64,000 nucleotides of DNA from Sulfolobus sp. E5-1-F. GTDB lineage: Archaea > Thermoproteota > Thermoprotei_A > Sulfolobales > Sulfolobaceae. The stretch lies in assembly GCF_009601705.1 (NCBI RefSeq), contig NZ_CP045687.1, positions 1,152,630 to 1,216,629 of the forward strand, in the 5' to 3' direction. Both the position numbers and the translations under genes were made by a program. Under the pieces are notes generated by a model, which saw only the letters and a list, made by a program, of their open reading frames with translations, was not told the origin of the DNA and searched no databases. Positions 17,952 through 25,759 of this stretch are shown here, piece after piece; the first letter of the stretch is position 1; each line of letters begins with the position of its first letter.

Positions 17952-18755
17952 TCATTTACCCTTAAATACTGGTTTTCTTTTTTCAAAGAAAGCTCTAGAT
18001 CCCTCCTTAGCATCTTCTGAGGCTAAAGCTTGATTTTGCATTTCCCTCTCTAAAGCAAACGCATTATACAAAGGCAAATCCATTCCTTCGTTCACTGCTA
18101 GTTTTGCAAATCCTATAGCTAATGATGGGCCTTTAGCTACTTGCTTCGCAAACTCAAAGGATTCCTCGAATAGTTTCTCCGGTTCTACTAATCTATCTAG
18201 TATTCCGAGTTCGTATGCCTCCTTAGGAGAGAGCGTCTTTCCGGTCACCATTAAGTATATTGCCTTAGACCTACCCAACAACCTTGCTAAAAATTGTGTT
18301 CCACCCTCTCCTGGTATTAGAGCTAAGTTAGCTACTTCCGGCATACCAAACTTTATATTTTCATCGTTAGCTCCAAATCTTAAATCACAAGCTAGCGCAA
18401 GTTCCAACCCGCCTCCCATACAATGCCCGTTTATACTTGCGATAATTAATTTTTTCGTAGACATCATCCTGAGCATAACCTCTTTACTGAACTGACTCGA
18501 TAAGCCAATATACTCCGGCGACTTGTCCTTTATTTCATTTATATCAAATCCCGCGGAGAAGAACCTAGGAATATTGCTAGTTATAACTATGGCTTTAACG
18601 CTCTGGTCAAATCTAGACTCAACTATTATGTTATCTAATTCTCTCAACATCTCAAGGTTATGTGCATTTGCTGGAGGTCTGTTTAGCTTAATAATTCCTA
18701 CTCCATCTTCGACTTCTATTTTGAAGTACTTTGGGCTTAACTCATTCAAACCCAT
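17952..18755 (-). CDS. Enoyl-CoA hydratase/isomerase family protein
   Basis: Crotonase-fold enzyme acting on CoA thioesters. Visible family features are FSAGFDINEI (oxyanion-hole strand), NGHCMGGGLELALACD, and MPEVANLALIPGEGGTQ with the conserved acidic residue. The start is taken as ATG 18755 because GGTGAG precedes it; a GTG at 18764 is possible. It follows the PaaA-like gene by about 9 bp on the same strand, so it probably acts in the same aromatic CoA pathway, either in ring opening/isomerisation (as PaaG/PaaF) or in later beta-oxidation. Confidence 0.88.
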   Translation of the reverse strand: MGLNELSPKYFKIEVEDGVGIIKLNRPPANAHNLEMLRELDNIIVESRFDQSVKAIVITSNIPRFFSAGFDINEIKDKSPEYIGLSSQFSKEVMLRMMSTKKLIIASINGHCMGGGLELALACDLRFGANDENIKFGMPEVANLALIPGEGGTQFLARLLGRSKAIYLMVTGKTLSPKEAYELGILDRLVEPEKLFEESFEFAKQVAKGPSLAIGFAKLAVNEGMDLPLYNAFALEREMQNQALASEDAKEGSRAFFEKRKPVFKGK

Positions 18756-18764
18756 CAGTCTCAC

Positions 18765-19535
18765 CTAGAAAACTCTTCTATTCCTATTTGTATCCGGTAA
18801 CTCTAGGCCTAGAGGAGTGACTAATTCTCTAACATCTTTAATGTATAGTTCCCTCATTTCATCATTTTTCATCTTCTTTATCCCATACTTATAAGCCAAA
18901 TCTATCGTAATCGACTTAGAGTGGCCAAACATGTCCAAGCCTCTAGGGAACCACTTATTTATTAATGCTTGTGCTAATTCCTTCTTTCCTTCCTCAACTA
19001 GTTTCTTAATACCAGTATATCCAAAGTTGATATGAAATTCCTCCTCCATAAGCATTGTAGGGATTATTCTAGATAAGGGACCAAAACTAGAATCCTCAAA
19101 GGCTAGTAACTGGTATAATCCTACTCTATCTATTAAAAAGGTAAAGCCTAGAGTATCTTCCCACATATTGAATGGAATATTAAACGCATCAAGCTTGTGT
19201 TTGCCCATTCGCCTAGATAGTAGATCTTCAGCTATTTTCTTTCCCTCCTCACCGAACTCCTTTAATATCTGAATTACTTGCCACCCATGTCTCATTTCAT
19301 CTACCATGATTCTTGAGATCGTTACCCTATCAGATAATTTAGGTGCGTGAATTAACCAAGGCATATGTTGTTCTATTGACGCAAATTCCGTATCTCCTTG
19401 AACGGTCAATAGCTTCAACAAGACTTCAACTCCTTCTGGTGGTAAATCGTAAATTGACTCAAACTTCCTTAATCCCTTATACTCTCCCCATCCAATTACT
19501 CTTTTAGGCTTTTTGTACTCTATGACAGTCATCAT
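18765..19535 (-). CDS. PaaA/BoxB-like diiron oxygenase subunit
   Basis: A 256-residue ferritin-like protein related to phenylacetyl-CoA epoxidase PaaA/PaaC. Diiron ligand candidates are complete: E50 or E55 in TEFASIEQH, E80-x2-H83 (DEMRHGWQ), the acidic WEDTLGF near 126, and E165-x2-H168 (EEEFH). It is divergent from a second protein of the same fold (19637), as if the two form an A/C heteromer. No PaaB, PaaD or PaaE gene is in the window, so the electron donor is unknown. A TATA box (19556-19564) gives a leaderless mRNA and abuts the 22-bp palindrome. The substrate is inferred to be an aromatic acyl-CoA. Confidence 0.75.
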   Translation of the reverse strand: MMTVIEYKKPKRVIGWGEYKGLRKFESIYDLPPEGVEVLLKLLTVQGDTEFASIEQHMPWLIHAPKLSDRVTISRIMVDEMRHGWQVIQILKEFGEEGKKIAEDLLSRRMGKHKLDAFNIPFNMWEDTLGFTFLIDRVGLYQLLAFEDSSFGPLSRIIPTMLMEEEFHINFGYTGIKKLVEEGKKELAQALINKWFPRGLDMFGHSKSITIDLAYKYGIKKMKNDEMRELYIKDVRELVTPLGLELPDTNRNRRVF

Positions 19536-19565
19536 TATAATACTTCTACTTGAAAGTATATAACG

Positions 19566-19587
19566 TTTTCTATCCGTAGATAGAAAA
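19566..19587. promoter_or_regulatory. 22-bp perfect-arm palindrome, likely PaaX-type operator
   Basis: TTTTCTATC-CGTA-GATAGAAAA has 9-bp perfect arms. It lies in the 101-bp gap between the two divergent diiron genes, touching the TATA box of the left gene and just upstream of the promoter of the right. A bound repressor would block both. The PaaX-like regulator at 22118 is the natural candidate, by context only. Confidence 0.6.
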
Positions 19588-19636
19588 AAGCGAAAAACAT
19601 AAAAGTTTCTAAAAATTAGATACTTAATGAGCTCCT

Positions 19637-20341
19637 ATGCAAAAATTTAGTAGCATAAAGGAACTATCACTAGATCTAAAGAACACCTTAATAGATATAA
19701 TAGCGTTGAGGGCGGACTTTGAATTAGCTATGGTAGAACAAATTTCACCTTGGTTAGTGAATGCACCAACAGTAGATGATAGGTTATTTTCAGCTAAGGT
19801 AGTTTCAGATGAACTTAATCACGGCTGGCAATTAGTGAGATTATTGGAAGAGTTTAACGTTAAGGATAAACTAGCGAAAATCGTAGATGCGAGATTGGGA
19901 ATTCACATGTTAGAGGTTTCCAATTTACCTTTATTTAACTGGGAAGATGTAATAGCGTTTGTATTTCTGGTAGATAGGGCCGGATTGTATCAGTTGAGAG
20001 CAATTAAAGACTGCTCATTTGAACCATTAGCAAATTTAGCCTCTAGCATGATTAAGGAGGAAGAGAGCCATTTATTTTACTCTGAGAACGTATTAAAAGC
20101 TTATCAGAATAGGAATAGAGTACAAGCTGCGCTTAACTTCTGGTTCCCTAGAGCTTTAGAGATGCTGTATAGAGCGAAATCCCTAAATGAGGCTCATCTT
20201 AGAGATCTTAATATTTCCGAATTAACAAATGATAAACTCATTGAGGAGTATGTAAGCTCAATTAATGAAGAAATAAGGAAGCTTGGATATACTGAAATAG
20301 ACTACGATAAAAATCTCCGTTATAATATTGTACTAAAGTAA
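19637..20341 (+). CDS. PaaC-like diiron protein, partner of the divergent PaaA-like gene
   Basis: A 234-residue ferritin-like protein with the same motif order as its divergent neighbour: E29 or E34 (FELAMVEQ), E59-x2-H62 (DELNHGWQ), E103 (NWEDVIAF) and E142-x2-H145 (EEESH). In bacterial PaaABCDE, PaaC is the structural partner of catalytic PaaA; here both proteins keep a full ligand set, so which is catalytic is open. It is followed after 69 bp by the benzoate-type CoA ligase. The phenylacetyl/benzoyl-CoA substrate is inferred from that neighbour. Confidence 0.75.
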   Translation: MQKFSSIKELSLDLKNTLIDIIALRADFELAMVEQISPWLVNAPTVDDRLFSAKVVSDELNHGWQLVRLLEEFNVKDKLAKIVDARLGIHMLEVSNLPLFNWEDVIAFVFLVDRAGLYQLRAIKDCSFEPLANLASSMIKEEESHLFYSENVLKAYQNRNRVQAALNFWFPRALEMLYRAKSLNEAHLRDLNISELTNDKLIEEYVSSINEEIRKLGYTEIDYDKNLRYNIVLK

Positions 20342-20377
20342 ATTGCGAGATTTTTACGTACTATATAAACTGCGTTA

Positions 20378-20387
20378 ACTATATAAA
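20378..20387 (+). promoter_or_regulatory. TATA box of the aromatic CoA ligase gene, with an upstream copy
   Basis: ACTATATAAA is centred about 27 bp before the ATG at 20411, so the transcript should be leaderless. The same ten bases occur at 20360-20369, an 18-bp direct repeat that could be a second promoter or a regulator site. Confidence 0.5.
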
Positions 20388-20410
20388 TTGGTTTTTAAAA
20401 TTAAATAATA

Positions 20411-22006
20411 ATGGCTACAAGATATGGCAGATTTTTAAACATAACTGATGCTTTATTCTCGAAATGGGATAATAGCGAGGCAAATAAGAGGATAGCAATT
20501 TATTATAAAGACGAAATTTGGTCATATCGCAAGGTAATAGAGGAAATAAACAAAGTAGGGAATGTTCTAAAGGAATTAGGAGTAGAGAAAGAAAATAGAA
20601 TATTGATGATAGCGTATGATACCCCTTTCTTCATATCGATTTTCTATGGTGCGATGAAAATTGGTGCAATCCCAGTACCAGTTAATACGTATCTGAAACC
20701 AGAAGAGTATCTTTTCCTATTAGAGGATACCGGAGCTAAGGTATTAGCAATCGAACCCGACATTTGGACTAAGTTAGCCCCATATCTTAAAGGTAGAGCT
20801 GATAGACTTAAACATGTAATTATTTTACCAGGTATATCCGAAGCACAAAAAATCACTTTGGAAAATCACGATCACAAAGCAGAGTTAGCATTTTATTATG
20901 GGCTTGTTTCAACAGCCTCTACTCATCTAGAACCTGAAAAGACTTCACCAAACGATATGGCATTTTGGCTCTATACGTCCGGAACTACAGGGCATCCTAA
21001 AGCAGCAGTTCACTTGCATAAAGATATATTAGTCGTTCTCGATACCTATGTGAAGAATATTCTCCAAATCAATGAAAAAGATAGACTATTCAGTGCGTCT
21101 AAACTGTTCTTCGCATATGGGCTAGGAAATGGATCCTATTTCGCCTTTGGTAATGGTGCTTCGACCGTTCTAATGCCAGATAGAGTTGAACCCAGAAAGG
21201 TATTGGAAACTATACATAAATATAAACCGACTATCTTCTTTGGAGTGCCTACTTTGTATAACGCAATCCTTCATGTAAAGGATTGGGAGAATTACGACTT
21301 AACTAGTTTAAGATTTTGTGTTTCTGCTGGAGAACCCTTACCCCCATTAATATATATTAAATGGAAAGAGAGATATGGTGTAGAAATTCTGGACGGCATC
21401 GGTTCCACTGAGGCTCTTCACATATACATCTCTAACGTTCCAGGTAATTCTAAGCCCGGCTGTACTGGGAAGCCAGTCCCGGGGTATGAAGTTAAAATAG
21501 TGGATGAAAACGGCAATGAGGTTCCACCTAAAACGGTTGGAGATCTTTACGTAAAAGGAGATAGTGTAGCAATGTTCTATTGGAACGATTACGAAAGTAC
21601 TAGAAAGAACATGGTCGGATTTTGGTTTAGAACTGGAGATAAGTTTTACAGAGATGAAGAGGGGTATTATTACTATGTTGGAAGGTCAGACGATATGATT
21701 AAGACTTCTGGGTTATGGGTTTCCCCAATAGAAGTGGAAGCAGCACTTTTAACACATCCAGCTGTTCTAGAAGCTGCAGTCGTAGGTATTCCAGATGAAG
21801 TGGGACTAGTAAGAGTGATTGGGTTTGTCACGTTAAAACCAGGATATTTGCCTAGTAGTGAATTAGCCGAGGAAATAAGGAATTATCTTAGGGAAAAATT
21901 AGACCATTATAAGGTTCCTAAAGAAATAAGGTTTGTTAATGAAATTCCTAAGACTGCAACTGGTAAGATACAACGATATAAGTTTAGAATAGGGGAGATC
22001 AAGTAA
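20411..22006 (+). CDS. Benzoate-CoA ligase-like AMP-forming enzyme
   Basis: A 531-residue ANL-superfamily ligase activating a carboxylic acid to its CoA thioester with ATP. Motifs: YTSGTTGHPK (P-loop-like), GIGSTEALHIYISN (adenylate contact), RTGDKF and the C-terminal Lys in PKTATGKIQR. The stretches GHPKAAVHLHKD and SAGEPLPPLIYIKW with DGIGSTE resemble benzoate/4-hydroxybenzoate-CoA ligases more than acetyl-CoA synthetases. Placement between the diiron genes and a PaaX-like regulator supports an aromatic substrate. Whether benzoate, phenylacetate or a hydroxy-derivative cannot be said. Confidence 0.83.
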   Translation: MATRYGRFLNITDALFSKWDNSEANKRIAIYYKDEIWSYRKVIEEINKVGNVLKELGVEKENRILMIAYDTPFFISIFYGAMKIGAIPVPVNTYLKPEEYLFLLEDTGAKVLAIEPDIWTKLAPYLKGRADRLKHVIILPGISEAQKITLENHDHKAELAFYYGLVSTASTHLEPEKTSPNDMAFWLYTSGTTGHPKAAVHLHKDILVVLDTYVKNILQINEKDRLFSASKLFFAYGLGNGSYFAFGNGASTVLMPDRVEPRKVLETIHKYKPTIFFGVPTLYNAILHVKDWENYDLTSLRFCVSAGEPLPPLIYIKWKERYGVEILDGIGSTEALHIYISNVPGNSKPGCTGKPVPGYEVKIVDENGNEVPPKTVGDLYVKGDSVAMFYWNDYESTRKNMVGFWFRTGDKFYRDEEGYYYYVGRSDDMIKTSGLWVSPIEVEAALLTHPAVLEAAVVGIPDEVGLVRVIGFVTLKPGYLPSSELAEEIRNYLREKLDHYKVPKEIRFVNEIPKTATGKIQRYKFRIGEIK

Positions 22007-22117
22007 TTTATAAAAATGAATTAAAACTAAAACCCTCTATAAAGAAGTAAATGAAGTTTTATAGCACTTGCTGTAACTAAGAAAATTTTTTAGTATTAAT
22101 CTAAAAGGTTATTATTA

Positions 22118-22918
22118 ATGAAGATACAGTCATTGTTCTTTACACTCTATGGAGATTATGTGAAGGATTCTGGAGGAACAATAAGTTCTAAAAGTTTAAT
22201 CGTAATCTTTAAGGAATTCGGATTTTCCGAAGGAGCGATAAGAGCAGGATTATATAGAATGAAGAAAGCTGGACTCATAGTAGGAATAAGAAGAGAAAAT
22301 AAGAAAATTAGCTATAAATTATCTGAGAAAGGTATGGTAAGATTATTGGAAGGAACTAAGAGAGTTTATGAAAAGGTAAGAAGAAAGTGGGATAATAGGT
22401 GGAGAATAGTAGTATATAATATTCCAGAGACCAATAGGGAACTAAGAGATAGGTTAAGGAGAGAGCTGAGGTGGCTTGGATTTGGCATGCTAGCACAATC
22501 AACGTGGATCTCACCAAACCCAATTGAAGATACATTAAAGAATTTCATCAACGATAATTATATTTCATCTAATGGCATACAAATAGACATTTTTGTTGCG
22601 AATTATCTAGGAGAACCTAAACGGTTAGTGGAAAAGTGTTGGAATTTATCTGAAGTTGAACAAGCTTATAAAGCGTTCTTAGAGAAATGGACTGGAGTCC
22701 TCGAAAAGGTAGGTAGTCTAAAAAGTAATGAGGCGTTCGTAACGAGGATACTACTTGTTCACGAATACAGAAAATTTCTGAACATAGATCCAGATTTACC
22801 GGAGGATTTATTACCTCAGAACTGGATAGGATACAAAGCATATGAGTTATTTATGAAGTTAAGGGAGGAACTTACTCCTAAGGCTAATGAGTTCTTCTAT
22901 AAGGTTTATGAACCATAA
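22118..22918 (+). CDS. paaX: PaaX-family transcriptional regulator
   Basis: A 266-residue regulator of the PaaX family, which in bacteria represses phenylacetate genes and is released by phenylacetyl-CoA. The N-terminal winged helix includes SEGAIRAGLYRMKKAGLI, the PaaX recognition region. The central domain has NRWRIVVYNIPETNRELRD and RRELRWLGFGMLAQSTWISP, both typical. The C-terminal helical domain is present, so the length is full. It follows the CoA ligase by 111 bp and probably regulates this cluster through the palindrome at 19566-19587, with an acyl-CoA as inducer. Confidence 0.88.
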   Translation: MKIQSLFFTLYGDYVKDSGGTISSKSLIVIFKEFGFSEGAIRAGLYRMKKAGLIVGIRRENKKISYKLSEKGMVRLLEGTKRVYEKVRRKWDNRWRIVVYNIPETNRELRDRLRRELRWLGFGMLAQSTWISPNPIEDTLKNFINDNYISSNGIQIDIFVANYLGEPKRLVEKCWNLSEVEQAYKAFLEKWTGVLEKVGSLKSNEAFVTRILLVHEYRKFLNIDPDLPEDLLPQNWIGYKAYELFMKLREELTPKANEFFYKVYEP

Positions 22919-23104
22919 TTACCAGTCTTTTCTAGTAGACCCAAACACATCTTACATAATAAACTCTTTTTACAGTTAAAGAAAAATATATGAGAATTCA
23001 ATTGATTTATATTTATAAAAGGTTTTTGATCTACCGATATGGATGGGTCTCTATTCAAAAAGATGAAACATTTTTATCCCCCTCATATCATGTATTAAAT
23101 CAAC

Positions 23105-23791
23105 ATGTGTAGAATGTTAGCATATAATGGAAATGATAAGGAGTACTTAAAGAGACTTACTAATTGTCTAGTTAAGGCATCACTAAAGGACCCACTAACT
23201 AACGAAACTCATGGGGATGGCTGGGGAATTGTAGCAATTACTAGTAATAATCTAATACATTATAGAAGTCATCTCCCAATATTTAAGGACGAAAATCTAG
23301 AGAAAATCCTAAACTTACTAGATGGTGAAATGAAAGTAATAATTCACGCTAGACAAGCTAGTGATAAAAAACTAGTCTCTCCTTATTATTCACATCCTTA
23401 CTTAGAAAGTACTCCAAAATCACTACTATTCTTAGCCCATAATGGTAGTGTTGACAAATATAGGTTAGGTAATGCACTGGGAATGGACCCCACGTTTATG
23501 GTTGATTCGGAACTTATTTCTAAATATTTGGCAACATATAGCGTTAAAGAAGTTGACAAGTTACAAGACTTTACACAATCCGCACTAAATCTCTTCATCA
23601 TGGAGATAAATAGGGCTGATAGGTCCTCTACTATCTACTTTTATAACTATTATAGGAAGGATAAGATGACAAGAAAGGAAGAGTATTATAAGTTGTACTT
23701 TAATAGGAGGGCTGTCTACTCTTCATCTTTAGCCTATACTGGTTGTGAAAAGGGTGAAGAAGTTAAGTTTGGGAATCTGGGAGAGCTATAA
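23105..23791 (+). CDS. Class II glutamine amidotransferase domain protein
   Basis: An N-terminal-nucleophile glutaminase with C2 directly after the initiator Met (MCRMLAYNG), as in EgtC/YafJ-like proteins. The glutamine-binding pieces are HGDGWGI, HARQAS and AHNGSVDKY. It has 228 residues and no attached synthetase domain, so an acceptor protein is needed. It shares its stop codon base with the start of a glycosyltransferase gene (23791), and a FkbM methyltransferase follows. This suggests amide or amino group installation on a sugar or glycan, an inference from the operon only. Confidence 0.82.
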   Translation: MCRMLAYNGNDKEYLKRLTNCLVKASLKDPLTNETHGDGWGIVAITSNNLIHYRSHLPIFKDENLEKILNLLDGEMKVIIHARQASDKKLVSPYYSHPYLESTPKSLLFLAHNGSVDKYRLGNALGMDPTFMVDSELISKYLATYSVKEVDKLQDFTQSALNLFIMEINRADRSSTIYFYNYYRKDKMTRKEEYYKLYFNRRAVYSSSLAYTGCEKGEEVKFGNLGEL

Positions 23792-24846
23792 TGATTAACA
23801 TTGTACTGAGGATACTCTGGAGTGGAGGTGTAACTAGAGTAGCTTTGGAAGAAGCTAGAAATATGAACGCTAAATTAATAGCCTATAGGAATGCTGGGAC
23901 TAAATACGATCTGTCAAACGTTAACTTACAAGTACTTTTCGAGAATAATAGCAGTAAGTTCATTTACAAGTTCATAACATCGATTTACGCTAAAAATAGG
24001 GGAGGCGTAGCAACAGTAGATTTGGATAGAATAATAAAGGCAAGAGATATGATAAAGGGACCAGCAATATTTCATGATCAATTCGCTGGAATAACAGGTT
24101 ATTTAAGGAAAAGAAAGTATGGTGAAGACTACGCCTTATATATTCATGAGACTTCTCTCGATAGTAAAAGCCTAAAATGGGCTTTTCCAAGAATGTTAGA
24201 GAAGAAAATAATAGGCAAGAGTAAGCTTACTTTAGTCAACAGTTATTGGAATAAAAAGATACTAAGTGAAAACGGATTTAGAGCAGAAGTAGTTTATCCT
24301 GGATGTTATCCCAAAGATAAAATTAACGTGGAAAGAGATAAGATCGTTTTAGCTGTATCGATGTGGGATGCTGGGAGAAAGCCAGAGATTTACGGCGAAA
24401 TTGCTAAGAAAATTAAGGGAAAATTAATTATGGCGGGATCTTGGGCAAGAGAGGATACAATGCGCGAGTTTATGAGTAAATATAAAGAGGTAATGGTTAC
24501 TGGACCAATAAGTGAGAAAGAATTACAAAATCTATACGATAAATCTGCAGTACTTATTAGGTTTGGTTTCAATGAGAAGGGTCCAGGAATGGGAGTTTTG
24601 GAGGCAATGGCTAGTGGAATGCCAGTTATAGTTAATGATGGTTTGGGAAGTAAGGAATTTATAAGGGATAATGGTTTCGTAGTTAGAGATTGGATGGAGG
24701 CTGTAGATAGGATAAATGAGATTTTAGAGGATGAGAATTTGAGGAGGAAAATGAGTTTAAGCTCGTGGGAGATTGCCAAGACTTTAAGCTGGAAAAATCA
24801 CGCCGAAAGGATAAAGGAATTAATGGAAGAGGCCAATTTGATTTGA
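23791..24846 (+). CDS. Glycosyltransferase family 4-like protein
   Basis: A 351-residue GT-B fold enzyme transferring a sugar from a nucleotide donor. The C-terminal donor domain has EKGPGMGVLEAMASGMPVIV, the glycine/acid motif of group-1 glycosyltransferases. The start is marked by GGVTRVALEEARN, the usual acceptor-domain loop. No membrane segment is seen, so it is cytosolic or peripheral. It is the second gene of a three-gene overlapping operon (start shares a base with the amidotransferase stop; stop overlaps the FkbM start). It may act on an N-glycan or surface polysaccharide. Confidence 0.85.
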   Translation: MINIVLRILWSGGVTRVALEEARNMNAKLIAYRNAGTKYDLSNVNLQVLFENNSSKFIYKFITSIYAKNRGGVATVDLDRIIKARDMIKGPAIFHDQFAGITGYLRKRKYGEDYALYIHETSLDSKSLKWAFPRMLEKKIIGKSKLTLVNSYWNKKILSENGFRAEVVYPGCYPKDKINVERDKIVLAVSMWDAGRKPEIYGEIAKKIKGKLIMAGSWAREDTMREFMSKYKEVMVTGPISEKELQNLYDKSAVLIRFGFNEKGPGMGVLEAMASGMPVIVNDGLGSKEFIRDNGFVVRDWMEAVDRINEILEDENLRRKMSLSSWEIAKTLSWKNHAERIKELMEEANLI

Positions 24847-25643
24847 GAATAGAGGAGTTAAAACCCAAACCTCCCTCATTAAGAGATTATCTTAGTGTTA
24901 AACCTTCAAATTTCTCATCTGGATTATTTCTATATTATACCTATTTAAAAACATACATTAACTTAAGGTATTTTAACAAGTTTCCTAAAATAAGCGAAGA
25001 ATATACTAAATTACTAAAGGTGAAATTTGATGATATGTATTGGTATGTGAGAAAGGAAAATCTAATTCATGATATTTGGATGATATTGCTTCACAATGAA
25101 CCAGAGGTTAGGAATTGGATTAGCTTTGAAAAGGGTATGGTATTTGTAGATGTAGGAGCATATATAGGTTCATATACCATAAGGGCTGGAAAAAGAGGTG
25201 CAAATGTTATAGCCTTTGAACCAAATCCTATCTCTTTCAAAATCTTAGAACTAAACGTTAAGGAAAATAAATTGATGAATAACGTTAAACTTTTCAATAT
25301 GGCTGTCTGGAGTACAATTTGTAAAATTGAGCTCTTTGCCAATAATGACATGACCTCAGCTTATGAGATTAGTGGTAACAAGATTTCGGCTGATGCAATA
25401 ACTTTGGATTCTCTTAGTCTCAAAAAGGTCAATTTATTAAAGATTGACGTTGAAGGTGCAGAGGTGGAAGTGTTGAAAGGCGCTACTAACACTTTGGATG
25501 TTACTGATAAAATTTTGATAGAAGTTAGGAAGGAATTCGAGAAAGAAGTAAATGAGTTATTACGAAACAAGGGATTTAGATTAGCTAAAGTCGACATGAC
25601 ATATGATAATATTGGAAATTTCTTATATGAGAGAGCTTCATAG
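24843..25643 (+). CDS. FkbM-family SAM-dependent methyltransferase
   Basis: Rossmann-fold O-methyltransferase. The SAM site is VDVGAYIGSYTIRAGKRG with the acidic FEPNP after the second strand; the FkbM family mark LKIDVEGAEVEVLKGA is near residue 205. The likely start is TTG 24843, which overlaps the stop of the glycosyltransferase (TTGA) and gives 266 residues. An upstream ATG at 24765 is in frame but would lie inside the preceding gene. The operon suggests methylation of a sugar. Confidence 0.85.
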   Translation: MRIEELKPKPPSLRDYLSVKPSNFSSGLFLYYTYLKTYINLRYFNKFPKISEEYTKLLKVKFDDMYWYVRKENLIHDIWMILLHNEPEVRNWISFEKGMVFVDVGAYIGSYTIRAGKRGANVIAFEPNPISFKILELNVKENKLMNNVKLFNMAVWSTICKIELFANNDMTSAYEISGNKISADAITLDSLSLKKVNLLKIDVEGAEVEVLKGATNTLDVTDKILIEVRKEFEKEVNELLRNKGFRLAKVDMTYDNIGNFLYERAS

Positions 25644-25759
25644 CAATTGTCGAATATGTAATTACTTTTCAGTTATTATATTTATTTAAGATTAATTAGT
25701 AATAGGAAAATACAGGGCCTTACAGTTAACTTTTTAACTATATCATTCTAATAATCCTC

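Noticed and set aside
24765-24842. ATG start of the FkbM gene inside the glycosyltransferase gene
   Set aside because: It would need a 78-base overlap; the TTG at 24843 overlapping the stop codon is the usual coupled arrangement.
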